This document shows positions 36,286 to 44,170 of a DNA stretch of 64,000 nucleotides, piece after piece. The notes under the pieces were generated by a model. The model was given only the letters and a program-made list of their open reading frames with translations, had not been told where the DNA came from and did no database searches. Every line of letters starts with the position of its first letter. Within the stretch, counting starts at the first letter, position 1. Both the position numbers and the translations under genes were made by a program. The DNA is taken from contig JAHDQN010000008.1 of assembly GCA_018433775.1 (NCBI GenBank), positions 97,059 through 161,058 on the forward strand, in the 5' to 3' direction. Source of the DNA: Deltaproteobacteria bacterium. GTDB taxonomy: Bacteria > Desulfobacterota > Desulfomonilia > UBA1062.

Positions 36286-37647
36286 TTAGTTCCGGCGGGC
36301 CCGTCCGTCGGTTTCAGGCGCTTCGATCCGGAGCGCCTTGATCTTCCGGTACAGCGTGCTGGTGTTGATGCCCAGATCCTGTGCGGCTTTCTTGCGGTTT
36401 CCGCGATACCGCCGCAAGGTCTCGACGATGAGGTTCTTTTCCATGACCTGAATGCTCAGCGGGCCGAGGGTATCGTCCCGGGACGATGCCGCAGGCCGCA
36501 GCTCGGGCGGGAGGTGATGCATCTCGATGATACCGCCCCTGCACAGGACGAATGCCTGCTCGATGATATTCTCGAGCTCGCGCACATTGCCGGGAAAGTC
36601 GTACTCCATCAGGCGCGACATGACCTCGGGCGAAAGCCCGGTTATGTCTCTGCCCTGCAAACGGTTGAATTTCGCCACGCAGTGGTCCGCCAGTAGAGGT
36701 ATGTCCTCGCGTCGCTGCTTCAGGCCGGGAAGATCGAGAAGCACGACCCGGACGCGGTAGTACAGGTCTTCGCGGAACCGGCCGTCGCGGACGAGCCCCG
36801 CGAGATCGCGGTTTGTCGCTGCCACGACGCGCACATCCACGGGCACGGGCTCGACCGATCCCAAGGGCTCCACGACCCGCTCCTGCAGTACCCTGAGCAG
36901 CCGCACCTGCAGAGCGGGAGAGATATCGCCGATCTCATCGAGAAAGATCGTGCCCCCGTGCGCAAGTACGAATCGTCCCGGATGGTCGCGCCTGGCATCC
37001 GTGAAGGCGCCTGCCTTGTAGCCGAACAGCTCGCTTTCCAGCAGCGCATCCGGCAGGGCCGCGCAGTTCACCGCAACAAAGCGTTTTCTCCTGCGGGCGG
37101 ACAGGTTGTGGATGGCGCGGGCGAACAGCTCCTTTCCCGTACCGCTCGGCCCCTGGATCAGCACCGTGCTGCTGCTCTCGGCGATCCGGGGCAGGATCTC
37201 GAAGAGGCTCATCATGGCCGGGCTGCGTCCCACGATGTCCTCGAAGGTATACCGGGCCTTGAGCTCTTTGCGGAGCTGCTCCACCTGGCTCAGGTCCTGA
37301 AAGGTCTCTACCCCGCCGATGACACGTCCGTGGTCGTCTTTGAGAATCGCGGCCGAGATACGGATGGGCACACGCATGCCCTGGTTTGTGACGATGTGGG
37401 CAGTGGCGTTCACGACCGGTTTGCCGCTCTCCAGGGTGCGTTTCAGGGCGCACTCGTTCTCGCAGATGCTCGCATGGAACACGTCGCTGCAGGCCCGGCC
37501 GACGGCGTCATCGCGCGATATCCCGGTAATGCGCTCGGCGGCGCGGTTGAACGAGGTGATCCTCCAGTCGCGGTCTATGGTGAAAACGCCCTCGTTGATC
37601 GAATCCAGGATAACATCCTGACGGCTTTTCTCTGACCTGTCACTCAT
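36286..37647 (-). CDS. Sigma54-dependent activator with Cys-containing PAS domain (ORP cluster B)
   Basis: A 453-residue enhancer-binding protein paralogous to the one at 27662-29014. The N-terminal PAS domain has the same C-x8-C-x3-C spacing (RACSDVFHASICENECALKR). The AAA+ domain has Walker A GPSGTGKE and Walker B GTIFLDEIGDI, but the sigma54 loop reads GAFTDA instead of GAFTGA. The C-terminal Fis helix-turn-helix is NRKKAAQDLGINTSTLYRKI. ATG 37647 with AAGGTGG 6 bases upstream is chosen over TTG 37671. It is divergent from the cluster B operon and is presumably its activator. Confidence 0.88.
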   Translation of the reverse strand: MSDRSEKSRQDVILDSINEGVFTIDRDWRITSFNRAAERITGISRDDAVGRACSDVFHASICENECALKRTLESGKPVVNATAHIVTNQGMRVPIRISAAILKDDHGRVIGGVETFQDLSQVEQLRKELKARYTFEDIVGRSPAMMSLFEILPRIAESSSTVLIQGPSGTGKELFARAIHNLSARRRKRFVAVNCAALPDALLESELFGYKAGAFTDARRDHPGRFVLAHGGTIFLDEIGDISPALQVRLLRVLQERVVEPLGSVEPVPVDVRVVAATNRDLAGLVRDGRFREDLYYRVRVVLLDLPGLKQRREDIPLLADHCVAKFNRLQGRDITGLSPEVMSRLMEYDFPGNVRELENIIEQAFVLCRGGIIEMHHLPPELRPAASSRDDTLGPLSIQVMEKNLIVETLRRYRGNRKKAAQDLGINTSTLYRKIKALRIEAPETDGRARRN

Positions 37648-37696
37648 CTCTGCCACCTTGCTATCACGCAATATGCACTATCAAATAAGCCTTTTT

Positions 37697-37711
37697 ATTG
37701 CATAATGCAAT
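37697..37711. promoter_or_regulatory. Palindrome, candidate activator site of cluster B
   Basis: ATTGCAT-a-ATGCAAT, perfect 7-bp arms, between the divergent regulator and operon and about 90 bases upstream of the -24 element. A related GCAATATGC lies nearby at about 37668-37676, overlapping the regulator leader. Confidence 0.5.
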
Positions 37712-37786
37712 ACTATATTCGGCCAATTCCTGGGAAATGTACAAGAAGAAACTGAATATACTGATAAAACCACAGCTTGCCATGAA

Positions 37787-37802
37787 TGGTATCACCTTTG
37801 CT
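37787..37802 (+). promoter_or_regulatory. Candidate sigma54 (-24/-12) promoter of ORP cluster B
   Basis: TGGTAT-cacct-TTGCT, with correctly spaced GG (37788-37789) and GC (37800-37801) and a full TTGC box. The predicted start near 37813 leaves only about 5 bases before the ATG at 37818, so the first message would be nearly leaderless. Confidence 0.6.
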
Positions 37803-37817
37803 TGAGTACCTCGTGTC

Positions 37818-38198
37818 ATGAGGATTGCGATTGCCCACTGCCAAGGCAGGTTGTCGCCGGTCTTCGATTTTTCGAACAGCCTCTGTCTGATCGATATCGA
37901 TTGCGGGCGGGAAACCAGCAGGGAGCTGAGAACCCTGGTCAGCCGGGAACCGTTCCGCCGCGCAGGAGAGGTTCTTGCGCTCGGCGTGGACATACTCATC
38001 TGCGGGGCGCTCTCCCGGCAAATGGAAACGGCTCTGGATGCCGCAGGGGTCCGTACCGTAGGGTTCATCTGCGGCAATCTGGACGATGTGGTCGCAGCCT
38101 TTCTACAGGGGAGCCTGGAAGACGGCCGTCTCCTGATGCCGGGCTGTGCCGCGGGAAGGACAAGGCGCCGTCGCCGGAACCGCCGGGGACGGGGTTGA
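37818..38198 (+). CDS. NifX/ORP-family protein with basic tail
   Basis: A 126-residue ORP-fold protein: MRIAIAHCQGRLSPVFDFSN, ILICGALSRQM, a NLDDVVAAFLQGSLEDG helix and the MPGC motif shared with the ORP protein at 29269. It ends in an arginine-rich tail (GRTRRRRRNRRGRG). Candidate metal-sulfide carrier. First gene of the divergent sigma54-type operon. No clear ribosome-binding site precedes the ATG, consistent with the near-leaderless prediction. Confidence 0.82.
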   Translation: MRIAIAHCQGRLSPVFDFSNSLCLIDIDCGRETSRELRTLVSREPFRRAGEVLALGVDILICGALSRQMETALDAAGVRTVGFICGNLDDVVAAFLQGSLEDGRLLMPGCAAGRTRRRRRNRRGRG

Positions 38199-38253
38199 CG
38201 CAAAGGCTAAAAAACAATGGGAGCGGATGCTCCCTTGGAAAGGAGAATGTATC

Positions 38254-38649
38254 ATGCCAGGTGGAGACAGGACAGGACCATTCGGTATGGGCCCGATGAC
38301 AGGGCGGGCGGCTGGTTTTTGTGCAGGCTATAACGTGCCGGGGTACGCGAATCCGGCTTACCCGGGCGGCTTCGGAACCTGGGGCCGCGGCAGTGGCGGT
38401 GGATTCGGCAGAGGCGGCCGCGGATGGCGTAACCGCTTCTACGCTACCGGATTGACCGGCTGGCAGCGTGCAGCGGCAGGTTGGCCGGCATGGGGAGCGG
38501 CGCCCTATCCGTACCCGGCTGCCGGTGTTCCGATGACGGGCGAAACCGAGCTTGAGGCGCTGAAGAATCAGGCAACGTACTTTGAGGATGCCCTGAAGGG
38601 AATACGGCGGCAGATCGAAGAGCTCCAGTCCCGGACCAAAGAGGACTGA
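38254..38649 (+). CDS. DUF5320-like Gly/aromatic-rich protein
   Basis: A 131-residue protein with the characteristic opening MPGGDRTGPFGMGPMTGRAA, then a Gly/Arg/Trp/Tyr-rich low-complexity middle (GGFGRGGRGWRNRFY). The C-terminal coiled-coil-like helix is ETELEALKNQATYFEDALKG. Such proteins regularly accompany ORP/NifX and MinD-ferredoxin genes; function unknown. A good ribosome-binding site (GAAAGGAGAATGTATC) sets the start. Confidence 0.78.
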   Translation: MPGGDRTGPFGMGPMTGRAAGFCAGYNVPGYANPAYPGGFGTWGRGSGGGFGRGGRGWRNRFYATGLTGWQRAAAGWPAWGAAPYPYPAAGVPMTGETELEALKNQATYFEDALKGIRRQIEELQSRTKED

Positions 38650-38677
38650 CAGAACACCGGACTTCAAGGAGAACTAT

Positions 38678-39202
38678 ATGAGAATTGCAGTAAGCTCAGC
38701 GGGAAATACCCTGGAATCGCCGGTTGATCCACGTTTTGGAAGGTGCCGGTTTTTTCTGATCATCGATACCGGCACGCTCGCGTTCGAAGCAGTCGAAAAT
38801 CCGAACGTCTCGCTTGGCGGCGGCGCAGGGATCCAGTCTGCACAGCTCGTGGCGGACAAGGGCGTTCAATATCTTCTCACCGGCAAATGCGGCCCCAATG
38901 CCTTTCAGACGCTCACCGCCGCAGGCATCGGTGTCATCACCGGATGCTCGGGCATGGTGAGCGATCTGGTTAACCAATTCAATGCCGGAGAATTCCAGAC
39001 GAGCCCGGGCGCCAATGTCTCCGACCATTTCGGCGCGGGTTCAGGCACGGCCGATTCCCCCATGGGCCCGGGCATGGGCGGCGGTCGCGGTATGGGAGGA
39101 GGCAGAGGCGGCGGTCGCGGCATGGGCATGGGAGGAGGATCCGGCCGGGGCATGGGAATGGGCAGAGGATCGGGTCCAGGCACGGGAAGAAGAAATAATT
39201 GA
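38678..39202 (+). CDS. NifX/ORP-family protein with Gly/Met/Arg-rich C-terminal repeats
   Basis: A 174-residue protein. Residues 1-115 are an ORP fold (MRIAVSSAGNTLESPVDPRFGRC, GAGIQSAQLVADKGVQYLLTGKCGPNAF), close to the 30337 protein of cluster A. Residues about 125-174 are a low-complexity tail of repeated GGGRGMG and GMGMGRGSG units with seven methionines. Met-rich tails can bind soft metals such as Cu(I), so a metal-donor role is conceivable; this is inference. The stop overlaps the TTG start of the ferredoxin gene. Confidence 0.82.
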   Translation: MRIAVSSAGNTLESPVDPRFGRCRFFLIIDTGTLAFEAVENPNVSLGGGAGIQSAQLVADKGVQYLLTGKCGPNAFQTLTAAGIGVITGCSGMVSDLVNQFNAGEFQTSPGANVSDHFGAGSGTADSPMGPGMGGGRGMGGGRGGGRGMGMGGGSGRGMGMGRGSGPGTGRRNN

Positions 39203-39372
39203 CGGCAAAGATCGACAAGGAGTTGTGTACCGGGTGCAGTGCATGCATCGATATATGCCCCATGGATGCCATCAGCCTGCTCGACGGGGTTGCACAGATC
39301 AATGAAGAGGAATGCGCCGGCTGCGGTGTCTGTGTGGACGAGTGCCCAACAGGCGCCATACGGATCGAGTGA
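39199..39372 (+). CDS. Small 2x[4Fe-4S] ferredoxin (57 residues)
   Basis: A complete 57-residue bacterial ferredoxin starting at TTG 39199 (overlapping the preceding stop as TTGA) and ending in TGA at 39370-39372. Motifs are CTGCSACIDICP and CAGCGVCVDECP, each the classical C-x2-C-x2-C-x3-C-P, so two [4Fe-4S] clusters. It lies between the ORP protein and the MinD-ferredoxin ATPases, a likely electron donor for cluster assembly. It is shorter than 60 residues and is easily missed by length-filtered gene calling. Confidence 0.85.
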   Translation: MTAKIDKELCTGCSACIDICPMDAISLLDGVAQINEEECAGCGVCVDECPTGAIRIE

Positions 39373-39394
39373 TCTCCAAAGATAAGGAACGCTC

Positions 39395-40237
39395 ATGAGA
39401 AAGATTGCCATCGCGAGCGGCAAGGGGGGCACGGGGAAGACGACCGTTGCCACGAATCTTGCCGCTGTTGCATCGAGAGGTTCGATCAGGGTCGCTTACC
39501 TGGACTGTGATGTGGAAGAGCCCAACGGCGCATTGTTCCTGAGGCCGCAGATCGAAGAGAAACGGCCGGTCAACGTGAGTGTGCCGGGTGTTCAGGAAGG
39601 CATGTGCACGGGATGCGGTCTGTGCAGGGAGATCTGCCAGTACGGAGCCGTGGCTGTCGTGAACAGGAACGTCCTTGTTTTTCCGGAATTGTGCCACGGC
39701 TGCGCCGGTTGCTGGATGGTCTGCCAGACCGGCGCCCTTGTCGAGTCTAAGCGCACCATAGGGCGGCTCGAGATGGGCAGGGCCGATAAAGTGCATTTCG
39801 TCCAGGGAATCCTGAACATCGGTGAGGCAATGAGCCCGCCGGTGATCAGGCAGGTCAAGACATCAGCCATGGATGCGGATCTGCTGATTATCGATTCGCC
39901 TCCCGGCACATCCTGTCCGGTTATCGAGAGCATCCGCGACGCGGATTATGTCGTCCTGGTGACCGAGCCCACCCCCTTCGGGCTGAACGATCTCGTGCTG
40001 GCTGTCGAAACGGTCAGAATGCTCGCCCTGCCCTTCGGGGTGGTTATCAACCGCTCGGATACGGGCGACGGGCAGACGCTGGATTACTGCCGGAAACAGG
40101 ACATCGTGATTCTTGCCGAAATCCCGGACGATCGAAGGGTTGCCGAGGCATACTCGCGGGGCGAGCTTGCCTGCGACGCTGTGCAGGATTATTCCGCGGT
40201 TTTCGCTTCACTGGTGAAGAGACTGCTTAAAGGGTGA
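39395..40237 (+). CDS. MinD/ParA-type ATPase with inserted 2x[4Fe-4S] domain (B1)
   Basis: A 280-residue ATPase and the cluster B counterpart of A1. It has RKIAIASGKGGTGKTTVATNLA (Walker A), DCDVEEPNGALFL (switch I), CTGCGLCREIC and CHGCAGCWMVC (ferredoxin domain), IIDSPPGTSCPVIES (switch II) and VTEPTPFGLNDL. The second ferredoxin motif lacks the usual proline and has CQT after the third residue, as in A1-type proteins. A ribosome-binding site (AAGGAACGCTC) precedes the ATG. Confidence 0.88.
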   Translation: MRKIAIASGKGGTGKTTVATNLAAVASRGSIRVAYLDCDVEEPNGALFLRPQIEEKRPVNVSVPGVQEGMCTGCGLCREICQYGAVAVVNRNVLVFPELCHGCAGCWMVCQTGALVESKRTIGRLEMGRADKVHFVQGILNIGEAMSPPVIRQVKTSAMDADLLIIDSPPGTSCPVIESIRDADYVVLVTEPTPFGLNDLVLAVETVRMLALPFGVVINRSDTGDGQTLDYCRKQDIVILAEIPDDRRVAEAYSRGELACDAVQDYSAVFASLVKRLLKG

Positions 40238-40282
40238 TGCGCGAGCATCCCGTCCGAGGCAGCTGCGGGCCATTCTCCCCAT

Positions 40283-40331
40283 GCAGGCGGAATACCCGGT
40301 GGGGACGGCCCGGCCGTCCCGCATTCCCTGC
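40283..40331 (+). terminator. Large intercistronic hairpin between MinD genes B1 and B2
   Basis: Inner stem GGGACGG (40302-40308) / CCGTCCC (40314-40320) sits inside an outer stem GGAAT (40289-40293) / ATTCC (40323-40327) with flanking GCAG/CTGC. There is no T-run directly after it. It probably attenuates or stabilises the message between the two ATPase genes rather than acting as a complete terminator. Confidence 0.4.
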
Positions 40332-40381
40332 CTTTCTTATGGGGAAGAGTGCGTAAAAAACAGATTACAGAAGGTGAACAT

Positions 40382-41290
40382 ATGGGAAAAAAGCAGCAGG
40401 AGCTCGTGATCATAAGCGGCAAAGGAGGGACGGGTAAGACCTCTATCGTCGCCTCGTTCGCGGCGCTGGCAGGAAAGTGTGTGATGGCCGACTGCGATGT
40501 GGATGCAGCGGACCTGCATCTCGTGCTCGATCCGCAGGTGATCCGGTCGGAGAGTTTCTCGGGAGGCAAGCGTGCTTCCGTTATTACCGGGAGATGCACG
40601 GCCTGCGGCACCTGTGCCGAGGTCTGCCGTTTCGACGCCGTCTCCTTTGACGGCCCGTCCAACAGCCGGGTCGAGAAAACCTTCCGCATCGATCCCGTAG
40701 CCTGCGAGGGGTGCGGCGTATGCTCCTGGTTCTGTGAAGACGACGCCATTGACTTCGGTCCGGCGGTGAACGGAGAGTGGTTCGTATCCGAGACCCGGCA
40801 CGGCCCCATGGTCCATGCCCGGCTCGGCATCGCCGAGGAGAATTCCGGCAAGCTGGTAAGCCTGGTCAGGAAGGAGGCCGTGAATCTGGCCGAGGAGCGC
40901 GGGATCGGTCTGGTCGTCATCGATGGCTCTCCCGGAATCGGATGCCCGGTCATCGCGTCCATTACCGGTGCGGACATGGTGCTGGTGGTGACCGAGCCCA
41001 CCGTGAGCGGGCTTCACGACCTCCTTCGCGTGGCCGATCTTACCAGGCATTTCGCCACCCCTGCCATGGTCTGCATCAACAAGTGGGATCTGAACCCCCA
41101 GGTGGCATCCGAGATCGAAGAACAGGCATGCAAAAAGGGACTCCGCATCGCCGGAAAGGTACGCTATGACCGCGCGGTGACAAAAGCGCAGATAAGCAGG
41201 CTCCCGGTGGTCGAATACCAGGACAACGGATGCTCGGGCGATATCCGTTCAGTATGGGAATCCGTGAGCAGTCTGATGCAGTCTACGTGA
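40382..41290 (+). CDS. MinD/ParA-type ATPase with inserted 2x[4Fe-4S] domain (B2)
   Basis: A 302-residue ATPase and the cluster B counterpart of A2. It has ELVIISGKGGTGKTSIVASFA, DCDVDAADLHLVLDP, CTACGTCAEVC and CEGCGVCSWFC, VVIDGSPGIGCPVIAS and VVTEPTVSGLHDL. It shares the HARLGIAEENSGKLVSLVR segment with A2. The ATG at 40382 is chosen because GAAGGTGAACAT precedes it; a GTG at 40349 is an in-frame alternative. Confidence 0.88.
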   Translation: MGKKQQELVIISGKGGTGKTSIVASFAALAGKCVMADCDVDAADLHLVLDPQVIRSESFSGGKRASVITGRCTACGTCAEVCRFDAVSFDGPSNSRVEKTFRIDPVACEGCGVCSWFCEDDAIDFGPAVNGEWFVSETRHGPMVHARLGIAEENSGKLVSLVRKEAVNLAEERGIGLVVIDGSPGIGCPVIASITGADMVLVVTEPTVSGLHDLLRVADLTRHFATPAMVCINKWDLNPQVASEIEEQACKKGLRIAGKVRYDRAVTKAQISRLPVVEYQDNGCSGDIRSVWESVSSLMQST

Positions 41291-41414
41291 GAGCAGCCCG
41301 CCTGACGGCACTGCTCATGAGCATCCCGATCCCATGGTGCACCTTAAAAAGCATGAACAGACTCTTATGCCTCCCGATAAAAAACTGTTTTTAAAAAAGT
41401 GAGGAGAAACGACC

Positions 41415-42338
41415 ATGGCACACATTTTCGGGCCGGTTCCGTCCAGGCGTCTCGGGAGGTCTCTCGGTATAGACCTGGTGCCGTTCAAGACGTGCACCTA
41501 TGACTGCATCTACTGCCAGCTCGGGCGAACCACCCTCAAGACCGTCCAGAGAAAGGAATGGTTCCCGCTGGACGAGATCGTGGACGAGCTCAGGGAAAAA
41601 CTCTCCACGCACCCGGACTATATCACCCTGGCCGGTTCAGGCGAGCCCACCCTGTATTCCCGCCTGGGCGAGCTCATCGAGAAGATACATTCCTTGACGG
41701 ACATACCCCTCGCGGTGCTGACGAACGGCTCGCTCCTGTGGCAGAAAGACGTGCGCAGAGAGCTCATGGACGCCGATCTGATCGTACCTTCGCTCGATGC
41801 CGGGAGCCCGGGCATGTTCCATGCCGTGAACCGTCCCCATCAGGAGATCACCTTCGAGCAAATGCTTCAGGGACTGATCGACCTGAGACAGGAGTACCGG
41901 GGCGAATACCGGCTGGAGGTCTTTGTCCTGGGGGGGCACACTGCCCTCCCGGCGCAGGCCCGAAGAATCGCCGAGTGCGCGGGCCTGATACGGCCTGACG
42001 AGATAGAGCTGAACACCGTGACCCGCCCGCCTGCGGAAGATTATGCGGCGGGCGTGAGCCGGCCCCGCCTGGAACGCATTGCCGGTCTGTTCGCCCCCCC
42101 TGCGACGGTCATCGCCGATTACCGGAGAATCCACGAAGAATCCGAGTTCACCGTGGCCAGGGACACGGTCTTCCAGATGATCGAGAGGAGGCCGTGCACC
42201 CTTGAAGACATCGCAGGCGGGCTGGGCATCCATCCCAACGAGGCGGTCAAACACGTGGGCGAGCTCCTGGCGCAAGGGAGTGTCGAACAGCTTGAACCCG
42301 TAAGGGGGAAAGCCTTTTTCCGGGTGACTCACCGATAG
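41415..42338 (+). CDS. Radical SAM protein (COG0731-like) of ORP cluster B
   Basis: A 307-residue radical SAM enzyme. The opening IFGPVPSRRLGRSLGIDLVP is followed by the cluster motif CTYDCIYC (C-x3-C-x2-C). Then come LAGSGEPTLY (GGE-like SAM contact), VLTNGSLL and VPSLDAGS. After residue about 240 there is a small winged-helix-like domain (RPCTLEDIAGGLGIHPNEAVKHVGELLAQG). This type is found beside NifX/MinD clusters of anaerobes and is unassigned biochemically. It is the last gene of cluster B, 124 bases after the B2 ATPase. Confidence 0.82.
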   Translation: MAHIFGPVPSRRLGRSLGIDLVPFKTCTYDCIYCQLGRTTLKTVQRKEWFPLDEIVDELREKLSTHPDYITLAGSGEPTLYSRLGELIEKIHSLTDIPLAVLTNGSLLWQKDVRRELMDADLIVPSLDAGSPGMFHAVNRPHQEITFEQMLQGLIDLRQEYRGEYRLEVFVLGGHTALPAQARRIAECAGLIRPDEIELNTVTRPPAEDYAAGVSRPRLERIAGLFAPPATVIADYRRIHEESEFTVARDTVFQMIERRPCTLEDIAGGLGIHPNEAVKHVGELLAQGSVEQLEPVRGKAFFRVTHR

Positions 42339-42469
42339 AAGTCCCCGGGATAAAAATGGCGAGCGAGGGAAACGGCCGTACTGCCAGTGGAAGCAACTCA
42401 GCCCTTCACGCGCGCCGCATGCCCTCGGTCACCCTTGAGGCAAAGGAGAGCAGCCGTATCCCGACACGT

Positions 42470-43240
42470 TCACGGCAGGCTGCACGCCAGCACGGCCGCC
42501 CCGATGGCGCCGTTGGCCTGGGCGTATCCGTTGACCTCGACGGGGGAGCCGAAGCGCCTCTCCAGGGCCCTGACCACGCCGATGTTCCTGGCCACGCCGC
42601 CGGTCATCATGATGGGGGTGTCCACGGCAAGCCGCTGCGCCATGGCATACACCCGCGAGGCAACCGAGTCGTGGATGCCCGCGATGATGTTCTCGCGCTG
42701 CTCGCCCCTTGAGATGAGCGAGATGACCTCGGACTCGGCAAAGACCGTGCAGATGCTGCTGATCTTCGCGGGGTTCTCCGAATGCAGGGAAAGCTCGCCG
42801 AACTCGTCCAGGTTCACCTCCAGCGCCCGGGCCATGACCTCCAGAAACCTTCCGGTGCCTGCCGCGCACTTGTCGTTCATCACGAAGTCCGTGACCTTGC
42901 CCGATGCGTCGAGGATCAGGGCCTTGCTGTCCTGCCCGCCCACGTCCACCACGGTGCGGACTTCAGGGTCGAGAAAGTGCGCGCCTGCGCCGTGGCAGAT
43001 GATCTCGGTCATGGACTTGTGGGCGAACTCCACGCTGTTTCTGCCGTAGCCGGTCGAGACGATCCTGTCGATGGAGGATACCTCCATCCCGAGCTCTCCG
43101 GTGAGCTCCTCGAATATCTTTCTGCCGGCCACACCCGCGTTGTAGCCGGTGAAGCCGATCCTGGTTCCCAGAATGACGCCGTCTTCCAGTATTGCCGCCT
43201 TTGCCGTGATCGAGCCGATGTCTATCCCCGCGGTCTTCAT
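42470..43240 (-). CDS. 2-hydroxyacyl-CoA dehydratase activase (HgdC/BadG-type ASKHA ATPase)
   Basis: A 256-residue ATP-dependent archerase that injects an electron into the dehydratase. ASKHA-fold signatures are AGIDIGSITAKAAIL (phosphate 1), TVVDVGGQDSKALIL (phosphate 2) and MMTGGVARNIGVVRALE (adenosine). The interface [4Fe-4S] cysteines are in NDKCAAGTGRFLEV and SSICTVFAESEV. Size matches the homodimeric HgdC type rather than the heterodimeric benzoyl-CoA reductase ATPases. It lies downstream of the dehydratase subunits in the same direction. Confidence 0.9.
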   Translation of the reverse strand: MKTAGIDIGSITAKAAILEDGVILGTRIGFTGYNAGVAGRKIFEELTGELGMEVSSIDRIVSTGYGRNSVEFAHKSMTEIICHGAGAHFLDPEVRTVVDVGGQDSKALILDASGKVTDFVMNDKCAAGTGRFLEVMARALEVNLDEFGELSLHSENPAKISSICTVFAESEVISLISRGEQRENIIAGIHDSVASRVYAMAQRLAVDTPIMMTGGVARNIGVVRALERRFGSPVEVNGYAQANGAIGAAVLACSLP

Positions 43241-43385
43241 CTTCTTAAAAAATCGCCCTTTCCTTTCCGTTCGATGCCGGTTGTGAGCCTTTACCGCCTG
43301 ATTCCTGTCCGGGTGTCCAATTCAAAAGAAGCCTCGCTTTCGAAAAACAGGCGCCATCTCTTCCGGTGAATTTTTTTCTCCGGCG

Positions 43386-44147
43386 TCAGATCGCGCTCGC
43401 CCCGCCGTCCACCACAATGGTCTGCCCGGTGATGAACGAAGCACCCGGAGAGGCGAGGAAGAGCACGGGGTGGACCACATCCCCGGGCTCGGCGATCCTG
43501 CCCAGGGGGACGGTCTTGACGACCTCCCGGTAGATGCCCTCATCCGACCAGAAGGGCTTGCTGAAATCTGTCCTCACCATGCCGGGGGCCACGGCGTTGA
43601 CCTGGATATTGAAGCCGGCGAGCTCGCTTGCCAGCACCTTGGTGAGCATCTCCACCCCTGCCTTGGCGATGCCGTAGACCCCCATGCCGGGCGATGCCTT
43701 TCTGCCCGCGATGGAGGACACGCTCACGATCTTGCCCTCTTTCTGATCGCGCATGATGCGCGCAGCCGCGCGCGAGCACAGGTAGGTGCCGTTGAGATTG
43801 GTCTCCACGATCTTCTGCCACAGGTTCGGATCGGTGTCCGCGATCCCGGGCGTGATCAGGTTCATGCCCACGTTGTTCACGAGCACGTCCAGCCGGGAGT
43901 GCCGCTCTTTGACAGCGGCGAAGAGACGGTCCACATCCGCCTCCCGGGCGACATGGGCCTGCAGGGCCATGAGGTCGCCGCCGGGCAGGAGCTCTTTCGC
44001 GGCATCGAGATTCTCCTGCTTCCGCCCGCAGATCACCACCCGCGCGCCCTGCTCGAGCAGGGCGCGGGCGATCTCGAGGCCGATGCCCCTGCTCCCGCCG
44101 GTGACCACGGCCACCTTGTCCTTCAGCGCGTAGTGCATTTCACTCAT
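43386..44147 (-). CDS. Short-chain dehydrogenase/reductase (SDR)
   Basis: A 253-residue classical SDR: TGGSRGIGLEIARALL (NAD(P) motif), NNVGMNLITPG, SVSSIAG with the catalytic Tyr-x3-Lys in YGIAKAG, and the family C-terminus FLASPGASFITGQTIVVDGG. The start at 44147 is set by GGAGG 10 bases upstream; ATG 44156 is possible but only one base from it. Its place between the dehydratase subunit and the activase suggests it reduces or oxidises an intermediate of the same pathway. Confidence 0.88.
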   Translation of the reverse strand: MSEMHYALKDKVAVVTGGSRGIGLEIARALLEQGARVVICGRKQENLDAAKELLPGGDLMALQAHVAREADVDRLFAAVKERHSRLDVLVNNVGMNLITPGIADTDPNLWQKIVETNLNGTYLCSRAAARIMRDQKEGKIVSVSSIAGRKASPGMGVYGIAKAGVEMLTKVLASELAGFNIQVNAVAPGMVRTDFSKPFWSDEGIYREVVKTVPLGRIAEPGDVVHPVLFLASPGASFITGQTIVVDGGASAI

Positions 44148-44170
44148 GCAGTTCATTCCTCCTTTTGATT

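Noticed and set aside
29269..41290. Nitrogenase cofactor biosynthesis locus
   Set aside because: NifX/NafY-fold proteins suggested nif, but no nifB, nifE, nifN or structural genes are present; the gene content matches ORP-type clusters.
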